DNA of 24,658 nucleotides. Origin: CAYYMH01 sp964472785 (GTDB lineage: Bacteria; Zhuqueibacterota; Zhuqueibacteria; Thermofontimicrobiales; Thermofontimicrobiaceae). This document shows positions 14,907 to 23,154 of this stretch, piece by piece; positions within the stretch are counted from its first letter, which is position 1, and each line of letters starts with the position of its first letter. Under the pieces are notes generated by a model. The model made no database searches, was not told the origin of the DNA, and worked only from the letters and a program-made list of their open reading frames with translations. The stretch lies in the NCBI GenBank assembly GCA_964472785.1, contig CAYYMH010000060.1:1-24658 (forward strand), read 5' to 3'. The translations under genes were made by a program, and so were the position numbers.

Positions 14907-16112
14907 ATGCGTAGCTTCATAAAATCATTTTCGCTGGTTGGTATTTTGATTATCAGTATATTCATCATTAATGGGTGTTATACACAATTTGCAGCGCCGA
15001 AGGTGGATACTTATGATGAATACTACGTGATTGAAGAAGAAGAAGATCAATATTATGATGAATATCAGGAGCAAGATACCAACTATTATGAAGAAGGCTG
15101 GGCTGACAGTACGGTGGTGAATTATAATTACTATGATGTCCATAATTATAATTATCCGAACACTCGTTTTTATGATCCGTGGTACAGCTATGGCTATTCT
15201 TATTATTATAGCCCTTATGATATGTACTATTATTCAGGCTATTATCCGGAGTACTGGTGGGACCCATTCTATCAAGTGTATATGCCAGGTTGGTGGGTGA
15301 GTTACTGGAGTTATGGCCATTACTGGCACAGATATCCGAGATACTATCACCACTATGGCGGACGATATTATGTGACACCAACATCACCAAAACAGAAACG
15401 AGAGTTTTCGCGTCGATCATCTGATCCTTTTGATATGAAGCAGAAACGTTCTCCAAACAGTGGGGTTACATCGGTATCGAAACAGGGCACGAAAGATTTA
15501 GACAGGCCCAGAGCTCTCATCGACAAAGATGAAATAGTAAATCGAAAGGTTATTCCTCGGTCAGACGAAAGGAATATCAATAAAAAATCCAAACCGGTTG
15601 TTGATAAACGAAAGATTGGTACCATCAGCGATGAATCAAAATCAAAGAGAATTATCGGTCGCAAACCAGTGTCTGATCAGTCCGGAAGAAAGATTGTGAA
15701 ACCTGTACCCGTCAAATCTTCAGAAACGAGTTCAAAGCCAAAAGTAAAAGAGAGTAAGTATTCACAACCGAGGAAAATCTATATACCGTCGAACAAAATA
15801 AAGCGAGTTGTCCGACCTCGGCCGAGCGAGCAGGGGGCGGTGAACAAACCAAGTCCCAAAGTAAAAAGACCTGACGGAAATTCCAAACCAGCAGTTCGGA
15901 GAATGGTAAAACCACCAAGTTCAGGTGAATCGAGACCGAAAAGCAGCGTCAGGAGGTCGCAGCCAACAAGCAGACCAACAATGAGCAGACCGTCCACGCC
16001 ATCGATTAAGAGGTCGTCAACTCCGCGTCCTTCTGTAAAAAGCAGTTCGGGATCGTCTGGTAGTAAAAGCAGCAATAGTTCGGGTAGCAAATCTTCTTCG
16101 AAAAAGAAATAA
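14907..16112 (+). CDS. Tyr/Trp-rich lipoprotein with basic Ser/Pro/Lys/Arg-rich tail
   Basis: 401 residues. The start is the ATG after GGAGGTGGAGCAC; a TTG at 14892 is in frame but lies before that site. A type II signal peptide ends in the lipobox FIINGC with Cys24 as the lipidated residue. Residues 24-156 are extraordinarily aromatic: by my count 39 Tyr and 8 Trp in 133. The region is acidic at first (EEEEDQYYDEY) and then of SYYYSPYDMYYYSGYYPEYWW type. From 157 to 401 the chain is basic, low-complexity and almost free of aromatics, ending in SSGSKSSNSSGSKSSSKKK. No enzymatic domain is seen. The 33-base gap to the FadL-like gene suggests co-transcription, so it is probably an outer-membrane-associated structural or adhesive protein; that is inference. 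Composition bias creates long open frames on the other strand. Confidence 0.75.
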   Translation: MRSFIKSFSLVGILIISIFIINGCYTQFAAPKVDTYDEYYVIEEEEDQYYDEYQEQDTNYYEEGWADSTVVNYNYYDVHNYNYPNTRFYDPWYSYGYSYYYSPYDMYYYSGYYPEYWWDPFYQVYMPGWWVSYWSYGHYWHRYPRYYHHYGGRYYVTPTSPKQKREFSRRSSDPFDMKQKRSPNSGVTSVSKQGTKDLDRPRALIDKDEIVNRKVIPRSDERNINKKSKPVVDKRKIGTISDESKSKRIIGRKPVSDQSGRKIVKPVPVKSSETSSKPKVKESKYSQPRKIYIPSNKIKRVVRPRPSEQGAVNKPSPKVKRPDGNSKPAVRRMVKPPSSGESRPKSSVRRSQPTSRPTMSRPSTPSIKRSSTPRPSVKSSSGSSGSKSSNSSGSKSSSKKK

Positions 16113-16145
16113 AGACTAATTGAGATTAAGCAAATGGAGTGAGAG

Positions 16146-17483
16146 ATGAAGACGTTAAAATTAATATTGATGATATTTGTAGGAATTGGGATTAGCGCAT
16201 CAGGGTTTTCGCAGACCGAAGCATTTTTTATCGGAACAACATCTGGTGTTGGTGGTCGGGCATTATCCATGGGAGGCGCTTATTCTGCCGTTGCAGATGA
16301 CTATTCAGCCACACTATGGAATCCGGCAGGTTTAACTCAGTTGCGCAGGATGGAGTTGTTTGTCTCGCTTTCCAATTTTAAATATTCCAATGATGCATCC
16401 TATTTGGGCTTGTCAAAGACGGATAACACAACAAAGACAAAATTCAATTCGATTGGGTTTGCTTTTCCGATTCCGACTTATCGGGGCAGCATGGTGCTGG
16501 CTGTCGGATATAATCGAGTCCGGGAATTTGACGGTGGATTTTCAATAGAATCGTTTTTTGACGCTGGCACTGATACTGCGCATCATCGAAAATATACCGA
16601 AGTCGAAAGCGGCGGCATGACAAATTGGGTACTTTCCGGTGCAACAGAGGTAACCCATAATTTATCAGTTGGAGCCGCATTAAATATATGGCGCGGGAAA
16701 GATGATTATAATTGGATTCGAGAATTTGATAGCAATCTAAATATTTATTATTATGACTTTGATAACAATCAAAATATCGTGACAGATTATCGTGCAGTAA
16801 ATTTTAAATTAGGTGCGCTTTACAAGCTCGGATTTTTGGGACGTGTTGCTGCATCTATCGAAACGCCGATCAATTTTGATGCTTCGGAAAAGTGGCGAGA
16901 GGAAACAGAGTACTTCGATAATTATAATCCGGAGTATGCGGATTCGGTTTTTTATGATGCTGATGAGGCAACATGGGATTATTCGATTAAATTCCCCTTC
17001 ACATTCAAGGTAGGCGCCGCGCTCACGCTTTTACCCAATATAGTCGTTACGGGGGATGTCGAATACACGGACTGGTCGCAGACCCGATACACTTCCGAAC
17101 CGCCGGAAGGTGAAAAGTACGAACAGAACGAAAAATTCCGACAGGGATTCCGGCCGACAACTACCTATCGAGTCGGAGGTGAATTTACAGTACCGCTAAT
17201 CAGCACGCAATTGAGAGCCGGACTCATTTATCAGCCGACGCCATTCATGGTTGAAAATGAAGTGAACGGCATCACGGTTTACGATGATCCACCAACAACC
17301 GAAGATAGAAAATTTGTCACAGTTGGGGCAGGTTTCTTGTTGGATAAGCAGGTGAAGCTGGATGTCGCTTACGTACATGGGTGGTGGAATAACCGACAGG
17401 ACAATGTGTTTGATCGGTTCAACGTCGTCGATGAAAAGATCACCACAAACAAATTATTTGCATCCATGTCAATTCGTTTTTAG
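16146..17483 (+). CDS. FadL/OmpP1-like (PorV-like) outer-membrane beta-barrel
   Basis: 445 residues, close to the usual FadL length. A signal peptide occupies 1-22 (ending SGFSQ). The N-terminal motif GGRALSMGGAYSAVADDYSATLWNPAGL (about 36-63) is shared by FadL/OmpP1 transporters and by PorV-type barrels of the FCB group. Alternating amphipathic strands follow, and the chain ends in the aromatic SMSIRF typical of BAM substrates. Candidate roles are uptake of hydrophobic compounds or, if PorV-like, a shuttle for sorting-domain proteins; the sequence does not decide between them. GGAGTGAGAG precedes the ATG. It follows the Tyr-rich lipoprotein gene by 33 bases and is closed by the terminator at 17507-17551. 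Confidence 0.8.
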   Translation: MKTLKLILMIFVGIGISASGFSQTEAFFIGTTSGVGGRALSMGGAYSAVADDYSATLWNPAGLTQLRRMELFVSLSNFKYSNDASYLGLSKTDNTTKTKFNSIGFAFPIPTYRGSMVLAVGYNRVREFDGGFSIESFFDAGTDTAHHRKYTEVESGGMTNWVLSGATEVTHNLSVGAALNIWRGKDDYNWIREFDSNLNIYYYDFDNNQNIVTDYRAVNFKLGALYKLGFLGRVAASIETPINFDASEKWREETEYFDNYNPEYADSVFYDADEATWDYSIKFPFTFKVGAALTLLPNIVVTGDVEYTDWSQTRYTSEPPEGEKYEQNEKFRQGFRPTTTYRVGGEFTVPLISTQLRAGLIYQPTPFMVENEVNGITVYDDPPTTEDRKFVTVGAGFLLDKQVKLDVAYVHGWWNNRQDNVFDRFNVVDEKITTNKLFASMSIRF

Positions 17484-17503
17484 TACAATTTAAAATATTA
17501 AGC

Positions 17504-17532
17504 TTGAAAAAATCTCTGCTATTTATTACATT
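17504..17532 (+). promoter_or_regulatory. Predicted promoter for the GWxTD-reductase pair, nested in a terminator
   Basis: TTGAAA (17504-17509), 17 bases, TACATT (17527-17532). The -10 falls in the loop of the terminator hairpin, and the spacer holds its left arm. The predicted start, near 17539, would give a leader of about 29 bases containing AGGA before the GWxTD ATG. It is the only promoter-like sequence that can fit between the terminator and the gene. Confidence 0.45.
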
Positions 17533-17551
17533 ATGGCAGAGATTTTTTTTT
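17507..17551 (+). terminator. Intrinsic terminator after the FadL-like gene
   Basis: AAAAAATCTCTGC (17507-17519) pairs with GCAGAGATTTTTT (17536-17548), with a 16-base loop and a run of nine T (17543-17551). The A-tract on the left makes it usable on both strands, though only plus-strand genes flank it. The T-run ends 16 bases before the ATG of the GWxTD gene. Confidence 0.85.
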
Positions 17552-17567
17552 ATGCCAGATAGGAATT

Positions 17568-19676
17568 ATGAACAGAAAAATCAAAATACAAATAGGCTTG
17601 ATATGCCTGTTGCTTTTATCATCACTCGAAGCAGGCAATTCGGAAGATAAGAAAAGTGCGGCAGAAAAGCACTTCCAAATTGCTCAGGAATATTATGAAT
17701 CCGGGAACAGTGACTCGGCGATGATTCACGTAAAATTGGCATTAAAACACAACCGTAAAATGGCGGCAGCCCATCATTTGCTGGCTTTGATCCACATGGA
17801 TGAGGGAACCGTTTATGGAAGATTTAATGCGACGATTGCGATGGAGAAAGCGGTCAAGTTAGAGCCGGATAATTTAACCTATCGCTTTGATGAAGCTATG
17901 TTAAATTTGAAAAAAGGTTTTGACTATCAAGCCAGACGCCAATTTGAAAAAATTATTGAGCAACAACCCAATCATTATCAGGCATATATTCAGTTAGCTG
18001 AGCTCAAAGAAGCTGAAATGCTCCATTATCAGGATATGATCAGCATTGATCTCAATAGTGATGGTATTATCCATTTTGATAAATTTGCCCGGGAACTATT
18101 GCAGGACGCGGCAGATTATTATAAAAAAGCAATCTCCATTCGACCAGCGAACACGGAACCCTATCATCGGCTGGCATTGCTCTATTATGAATTTGAAAAT
18201 TACAACGAAATGGTTCAACTGCTGGAAAGCGCCGTCAAAATTGAACCGAAAAATAAAAATGCCCATCTGTTTCTCGGTTTTGCCTATCAAAATTTGGAAA
18301 AATATGAATTCGCCTTAGCTGAATACGAACGAGCCAAGTCGCTGATGTCGGAATCAGAGTGGGCACTGTTAGAAAATATTGAGAACATTTTATCACCGGC
18401 TCAGGTTAACGAATTTCAACATAAAAATACCGCTGAAAAGAACCGGTTTGTTAAAAGATTTTGGAACAAAAAAGAGCCTTTCTTTTTGTCCGAAGTGAAT
18501 GAAAGAAAGCTGGAACACTTCAGTCGATTGGCTTATGTCAATCTTCGCTTTTCCAAGCCGGATAAAAACATTGAAGGCTGGCAAACGGATCGCGGCAAAG
18601 TATTTATCCGATTTGGAATGCCGGAATACCGTTACCGTACCCGGCCTTATATCGGCGAAATGATGAGCGGCACACGCAATCCACTGGTGCATTCGAGAGA
18701 GCTGTGGCTTTATCCTGATTTCGAATTTAAATTTGAGGATGAATATTTATCCGGTAATTATAAGCTGGCTCGGCATATCGAACCTGAGTTCGATTATCAA
18801 TTAATTTACGATGAAATGATCGAAGAGGAACCGGATTACTATCAGGTGTTTCCGGATTCGATGCTGTTTGAAGTGCCATTGGATATTGTTGCTTTTAAGG
18901 GCGAGCAGGGAAAGACAGCGTTAGAATTTTGTTACGCCATTCCTGTCAGCGATGTGTTCCCAAGATATGCGGAATTAATTGATCTTGAAATCAAGAAGGG
19001 ACTCTTTTTATTCGATTCGGAATGGAATCCAATTCATCAACTCAAAGCAGAAGTTGTTGTGGATCAAAACCGAATGTTCGAAATCGCTGGTCAACCATAT
19101 TTCTTGTATCATGATGCCGCAGTTTCAACTCCGGGTCAGTACAATTACGCATTGGAATTTGAGGATGCCATTTCAGGAAAACGGTCTGTCAATCACCAGG
19201 AGGTTGAAGTTGATACTTTTTCAGTCGATCAGTTGCAAATGAGCGATGTTCTTTTCGCGAAAAAAATCCAGCCATTATACACGGCGCTTTCAGTAAAGCG
19301 CACCGATTTTGAAATTTATCCGAACCCGTTACGCTCTTTTAATGTGAGTGAGCCGGTTGCCATCTTTTATGAAATTTATAATTTGCAAAAAAATCAAGAT
19401 GGTGACACTCGATTCAGTATTGAATATCAAATTTCAGCGGATGATAAATCGTACCCCATTTGGAAAAAAATGCTGAGCGGTATCGGCTTGTTAAAAGAGA
19501 AGGGGCAAGTGGCGACGAGCTACATTTACACGGGACAAAATACAACCGAGGTACAATATCAGCATTTTAAATTGGATGAATCGATAGCTGGAAAGGTAAA
19601 GCTAACGATTAATGTGACAGATTTAAACGCAGATAAACGAATTACAAAGGAAACCATCTTTACTGTGATCAAATAA
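17568..19676 (+). CDS. GWxTD-domain protein with N-terminal TPRs
   Basis: 702 residues. A signal peptide occupies about 1-22 (LICLLLLSSLEAG). TPR units cover about 30-280 (for example NAHLFLGFAYQNLEKYEFALAEYERA). The name-giving motif is GWQTDRG at 337-343, followed by VFIRFGMPEYRYR. The remaining C-terminal half is beta-rich (about 430-702) and typical of the family. GWxTD proteins are confined largely to FCB-group bacteria and relatives, are exported, and have no assigned biochemical function. An odd insertion in the TPR region, DLNSDGIIHFD (161-171), resembles an EF-hand calcium loop, although position 12 is Lys rather than an acidic residue. AGGA lies just before the ATG. The RmlD-like gene begins 12 bases after the stop, so the two form an operon. 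Confidence 0.85.
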   Translation: MNRKIKIQIGLICLLLLSSLEAGNSEDKKSAAEKHFQIAQEYYESGNSDSAMIHVKLALKHNRKMAAAHHLLALIHMDEGTVYGRFNATIAMEKAVKLEPDNLTYRFDEAMLNLKKGFDYQARRQFEKIIEQQPNHYQAYIQLAELKEAEMLHYQDMISIDLNSDGIIHFDKFARELLQDAADYYKKAISIRPANTEPYHRLALLYYEFENYNEMVQLLESAVKIEPKNKNAHLFLGFAYQNLEKYEFALAEYERAKSLMSESEWALLENIENILSPAQVNEFQHKNTAEKNRFVKRFWNKKEPFFLSEVNERKLEHFSRLAYVNLRFSKPDKNIEGWQTDRGKVFIRFGMPEYRYRTRPYIGEMMSGTRNPLVHSRELWLYPDFEFKFEDEYLSGNYKLARHIEPEFDYQLIYDEMIEEEPDYYQVFPDSMLFEVPLDIVAFKGEQGKTALEFCYAIPVSDVFPRYAELIDLEIKKGLFLFDSEWNPIHQLKAEVVVDQNRMFEIAGQPYFLYHDAAVSTPGQYNYALEFEDAISGKRSVNHQEVEVDTFSVDQLQMSDVLFAKKIQPLYTALSVKRTDFEIYPNPLRSFNVSEPVAIFYEIYNLQKNQDGDTRFSIEYQISADDKSYPIWKKMLSGIGLLKEKGQVATSYIYTGQNTTEVQYQHFKLDESIAGKVKLTINVTDLNADKRITKETIFTVIK

Positions 19677-19688
19677 TGCGGAGAGTGA

Positions 19689-20573
19689 ATGAAGCGATTG
19701 CTTATTACCGGAGCCAGTGGTTTTGTCGGTGAACATTTACTGAAACGAGCGTCACATGTTTTTGAAACGCATGCTATGTATTTTAGAAATACACCGCCAG
19801 ATGTTGAATGTTTTACCCACCGATTCGACCTTTCCAAATACGAGGCTATTCCATCCTTTTTAGATGAGCTGAAACCTGATATCATTATTCACACCGCCGC
19901 GATTTCAAAACCCGATGTTTGTGAGAATAATAAAGAGTTGGCTTTGAAAATAAATACAGAAGCTACCCGTGAATTCGCTTCCTGGTCAGAAGAAAATCGA
20001 GCCAGATTTATTTTCACTTCGACCGATATGGTTTTCGATGGTCGGAAAGGAAATTATAAGGAGTCAGATTCGGTAAATCCATTAAGTTTTTACGCAGAAA
20101 CAAAGGTGCGGGCAGAAGAACTAATCACGGGCACTCATGCGAATGCGGTGGTCGCCCGGTTGGCATTGGTTTACGGATTAGGCATCAGCACACAGAAATC
20201 TTTCTTTGAACATCTGCTGTCAAATGCAAAGCGGCGAAAACCAACTTCTCTCTTTTATGATCAATTCCGAACACCAATTTTGGTGAATAATTTGGCCGCA
20301 GCGCTTGTAGAGTTGGCAGAACATGATTTTACAGGAATACTCCATTTGAGCGGGGGAGAGCGTATCAGCAGATATGATTTCGGTGTGAAAACTTGTGAAA
20401 TTTTTGGCTTACCGCTGGATTATCTCGTAAAAAAATCCATGTTCGACATCGAGACTTCGGCGGACAGACCACAGGATGTATCCATGAAAAATGATTTGGC
20501 GTGCGGTATATTAAAAACAAAGTTATTGAATTGCAATGAAGGATTAATTGCATTAAGGAAAATGGGGGCTTAA
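19689..20573 (+). CDS. RmlD-like NAD(P)-dependent sugar-nucleotide reductase (extended SDR)
   Basis: 294 residues, the normal length for RmlD. The dinucleotide motif GASGFVG is at 8-14. HTAAISKPDVCE (68-79) is the RmlD-family segment following strand 4. The Thr/Ser region TSTDMVFDG (110-118) and the catalytic Y135-x3-K139 in YAETK are in place. The C-terminal substrate-binding lobe has YDQFRTPILVNNLAAAL and the HLSGGERISRYDFG pattern. RmlD reduces dTDP-4-dehydrorhamnose to dTDP-rhamnose. No rmlA, rmlB or rmlC neighbours are present, so a related deoxysugar or another reductase role is equally likely. GGAGAG precedes the ATG, which lies 12 bases after the GWxTD stop. No terminator is obvious after it. 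Confidence 0.82.
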   Translation: MKRLLITGASGFVGEHLLKRASHVFETHAMYFRNTPPDVECFTHRFDLSKYEAIPSFLDELKPDIIIHTAAISKPDVCENNKELALKINTEATREFASWSEENRARFIFTSTDMVFDGRKGNYKESDSVNPLSFYAETKVRAEELITGTHANAVVARLALVYGLGISTQKSFFEHLLSNAKRRKPTSLFYDQFRTPILVNNLAAALVELAEHDFTGILHLSGGERISRYDFGVKTCEIFGLPLDYLVKKSMFDIETSADRPQDVSMKNDLACGILKTKLLNCNEGLIALRKMGA

Positions 20574-20586
20574 TTGATTTTTAAGC

Positions 20587-20615
20587 TTGCTTTTTTCAAT
20601 CCAGTTTATTATTAT
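20587..20615 (+). promoter_or_regulatory. Predicted promoter for the organophosphate transporter gene
   Basis: TTGCTT (20587-20592), 17 bases, TATTAT (20610-20615). The expected transcript starts near 20622 and has a leader of about 90 bases. That leader contains CACCGA/TCGGTG (20636-20655) and GGTG/CACC (20652-20668), two hairpins that share the GGTG segment and so exclude one another. Confidence 0.5.
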
Positions 20616-20710
20616 GTCAGTTACTCTATGAATGGCACCGAAATTCATGTCGGTGGATTGAATTCACCCATTTAGCTAATACATTGAATAAGGTAGAAAA
20701 GGAGAATTTT

Positions 20711-22105
20711 ATGAGCGGAGCTGTTTTGGAGAAACCAGTCCACTCTCGTGCTTTTCGGATACGGCGATTTCTCAACTGGTTTCCGATGGGATTGACGTAT
20801 GCGTTCCTTTATATGGGACGTTACAATTTAACGGTTTCCAAAAACGCGCTGGGTGACCTGATGTCCAAACCGGATTTCGGGATCATTTTCGGCGCTGGCA
20901 CGATAACCTATGCGTTTGCCTTTTTAATTAACGGACCATTGACCGACAAAATGGGAGGGAAGAAGGCGATCCTCGCCGGCGCTCTTGGGGCGTCATTGAT
21001 GAATGCGTTGTTAGGTATATTTACCTATTTAGTTGTAGCGAAAAATGCAGCGATCAATATCCCGCTCGTTTTTTCAATCTTCTATTCGCTGAATATGTAT
21101 TTTCAGAGTTTTGGTGCGGTAGCAATCGTTAAAGTGAATTCGTCTTGGTTTCATGTCCGAGAACGGGGGATTTTCGGTGGTATTTTCGGTATTCTGATTT
21201 CGATGGGAATTTATTTTGCTTTCGATTGGGGAACCGCTATTGTTGAAGCGACGCGTTCGGTGGTTCAAACCGATTTGAGTTGGGTTCAACAATTACTGCG
21301 CAGTATGATCGGCGTCACCGAAACCGGAATTGATCAAACGTGGTGGGTATTTTTCATTCCTTCGATGCTGCTTTTTACATTTTTCATCATCGAACTTTTT
21401 CTGCTGCGGGATCATCCCAGTCAGGCGGGCTTGACAGATTTCGATACGGCAGACGCTTCGTCGGGTGAAGAAGATGTTAAATTTAATCTCAAAGTACTGT
21501 TGAAAAAAATACTGACTAATAAAATTATCATCACCATCGCTCTCATCGAATTTTGCACCGGCGTACTGCGGCAGGGAATTATGCACTGGTATTTAATTTT
21601 CACCAAAGAAATCGGTCTTAGCGCCGATCATTTTATGCGCGCACACTGGGGACTGCTACTAATGCTGGCAGGCTCTTTCGGTGGCATATTTGCCGGATTC
21701 GTTTCCGATAAGATATTCGGCTCCCGACGCGGTCCGGTCGCTGCTTTATTTTACGGTATGATGATCGTGTTAACTGCGGTAATGGGATTTGTATTAAATT
21801 TAAATCCGTTTATCCTGGGTGGAATAGTCACGTTAATGTCATTAGCTGTGATCGGCACCCATGGCATGTTATCCGGTACGGCAACGATGGATTTTGGCGG
21901 CCGAAAAGGCGCTGCTACTGCGGTGGGTTTAATCGATGGTTTTGTGTATTTAGGCACCGGTTTTCAGTCTATTACGCTTGGATTTCTGCTGTCGAAAAAT
22001 TGGAATTATTGGGCGCCATTTCTGCTGCCGTTCGCTGTGATCGGATTTGTTTTAGCCATAAAAATCTGGCATGCGTTTCCGCAGGCTAAACGGAAGGGAA
22101 AATAA
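20711..22105 (+). CDS. Organophosphate:phosphate antiporter family transporter (GlpT/UhpT-like MFS)
   Basis: 464 residues, about 12 inner-membrane helices. The start is the ATG after AAGGAG (six-base spacing); an in-frame TTG at 20684 lies upstream of that site. Hallmarks are FLYMGRYNLTVSKNAL in helix 1, where Arg37 corresponds to substrate-binding Arg45 of E. coli GlpT, and VLRQGIMHWY in helix 7, where Arg287 corresponds to GlpT Arg269 (LRYGILDW). The MFS A-motif-like GPLTDKMGGKKA lies after helix 2. These two arginines bind the phosphate group, so the substrate is probably glycerol 3-phosphate, a hexose phosphate or a similar phosphorylated compound exchanged for phosphate. An insertion of about 30 residues between helices 5 and 6 (AIVEATRSVVQTDLSWVQQ) is larger than in GlpT. 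No glp genes adjoin it. Confidence 0.87.
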   Translation: MSGAVLEKPVHSRAFRIRRFLNWFPMGLTYAFLYMGRYNLTVSKNALGDLMSKPDFGIIFGAGTITYAFAFLINGPLTDKMGGKKAILAGALGASLMNALLGIFTYLVVAKNAAINIPLVFSIFYSLNMYFQSFGAVAIVKVNSSWFHVRERGIFGGIFGILISMGIYFAFDWGTAIVEATRSVVQTDLSWVQQLLRSMIGVTETGIDQTWWVFFIPSMLLFTFFIIELFLLRDHPSQAGLTDFDTADASSGEEDVKFNLKVLLKKILTNKIIITIALIEFCTGVLRQGIMHWYLIFTKEIGLSADHFMRAHWGLLLMLAGSFGGIFAGFVSDKIFGSRRGPVAALFYGMMIVLTAVMGFVLNLNPFILGGIVTLMSLAVIGTHGMLSGTATMDFGGRKGAATAVGLIDGFVYLGTGFQSITLGFLLSKNWNYWAPFLLPFAVIGFVLAIKIWHAFPQAKRKGK

Positions 22106-22253
22106 ATTCACGAATGCATCCCGCGAAATACATGAAAAATATTTAGCGTCATCTTATCTGTTTTGTGGGAATAAAATTCTTTAATTGATGTTACAGATTT
22201 GGTTCTAATCGAAAATTAAAAAAATATTGAAATAATCTCAAGGAGTTTCTCAA

Positions 22254-22967
22254 ATGAATCATTTCCCAATTATTATTTTGACAGCACGTCCGGCTTCCGG
22301 AAAATCCGAAGTCATTCATTATTTAAAAAATACGGACGTCGAAACACGGATAAAACGGTTTCACATCGCCGAGTTCGAAGAGCTGGATGATTTCCCCTAT
22401 GTCTGGGATAGCTTTGTGATCGATGATATTTTATCGAAACACGGCAAAGAGCGGCTGTTTACGGATAAGGATTATTACTTTAAAGACCACTTTGTGTGGA
22501 ATCTGTTTATCGAAAAAATTAACGTAGCGTACGCTAAAAAGTTAGCTTATGAACCGAATTATCATGACACAAAAACAACGATCATTGAATTTGCCCGGGG
22601 CGGAGAAAACGGCATCGGTGAGGCGCTATCCTATTTGGATGACAATATTTTGAAAAAAGCAGGTATTTTTTACATCGATGTGTCATACGAAGAGTCGCTC
22701 CGGAAAAACCGTGCCCGCAGCCGCAAAGGTCAGGAAGATTCCATTTTATTTCACTCTTTACCCGATGAGAAAATGGAATATTATTATAAAACTAATGACT
22801 GGGAAAAATTAACCCAAGATGATCCCAAGTATATTACGATAAAAGGAATCAAAATTCCCTATGCGGTTTTCCACAACGAATCGGATTTGACGAGCGCTGC
22901 CGGTGAACCGCTTGGTAAGGCGTTGGAAAATACATTCGGGCGGTTGTGGAAAATTATGCATGGCTAA
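22254..22967 (+). CDS. Orphan P-loop NTPase/kinase-like protein
   Basis: 237 residues, cytosolic. A Walker A-like loop lies at 11-18 (ARPASGKS): the GKS core is intact but the first Gly of GxxxxGKS is Ala. A candidate Walker B is TIIEFARGG (about 109-117), with Glu as the acidic residue. A lid-like basic segment RKNRARSRKG (about 153-162) follows FYIDVSYEES. This order fits small-molecule kinases of the AAA_33 or nucleoside-kinase type, but I recognise no characterised family and cannot name a substrate. AAGGAG is eight bases before the ATG. The 148 bases before it show no convincing promoter, so it may be co-transcribed with the transporter gene. It is closed by the bidirectional terminator at 23128-23154. 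Confidence 0.68.
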   Translation: MNHFPIIILTARPASGKSEVIHYLKNTDVETRIKRFHIAEFEELDDFPYVWDSFVIDDILSKHGKERLFTDKDYYFKDHFVWNLFIEKINVAYAKKLAYEPNYHDTKTTIIEFARGGENGIGEALSYLDDNILKKAGIFYIDVSYEESLRKNRARSRKGQEDSILFHSLPDEKMEYYYKTNDWEKLTQDDPKYITIKGIKIPYAVFHNESDLTSAAGEPLGKALENTFGRLWKIMHG

Positions 22968-22985
22968 CGGTTGATAAAACGAACC

Positions 22986-23113
22986 TTTTCAGCTACGAAA
23001 TCTCGAAGGCACCAAGAAAAGCACAGAAGACTGTTAGCATATTTTTTGAGATGTTTTTCTCTGTGTAACTCTGAGTTTTGGTGCCCTGGTGGCAAAGAAA
23101 ACACGCTGAATAA
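22986..23113. repeat. Dispersed palindromic repeat, copy D
   Basis: The left arm begins TTTTCAGCTACG and leads to GGCACCAAGAAAAGCACAGA. The right arm, on the minus strand, begins TTATTCAGCGTG (ending at 23113) and leads to GCCACCAGGGCACCAAAACT, then ACACAGAGAAAA. It lies directly after the P-loop gene stop and before the bidirectional terminator. The 66-residue open frame across it is an artefact of the repeat. Confidence 0.6.
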
Positions 23114-23127
23114 CTACAATAAAACAA

Positions 23128-23154
23128 AAAGGGCAGGAATCTCACCTGCCCTTT
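23128..23154. terminator. Bidirectional intrinsic terminator between convergent genes
   Basis: AAAGGGCAGG pairs perfectly with CCTGCCCTTT across a 7-base loop. On the plus strand GTATTTTT follows, and on the minus strand TTGTTTTATTG follows the T-rich end of the stem. It lies 50 bases from the minus-strand barrel gene's stop and 160 bases from the plus-strand P-loop gene's stop, and so can serve both. Confidence 0.85.

Noticed and set aside
14968..16270. Long open frames on the minus strand opposite the Tyr-rich lipoprotein (14968-15456, 15779-16270)
   Set aside because: They are by-products of the biased codons of the Tyr-rich and Ser/Arg-rich blocks. They lack ribosome-binding sites and family-like sequence, while the plus-strand gene has a lipobox and a strong ribosome-binding site.
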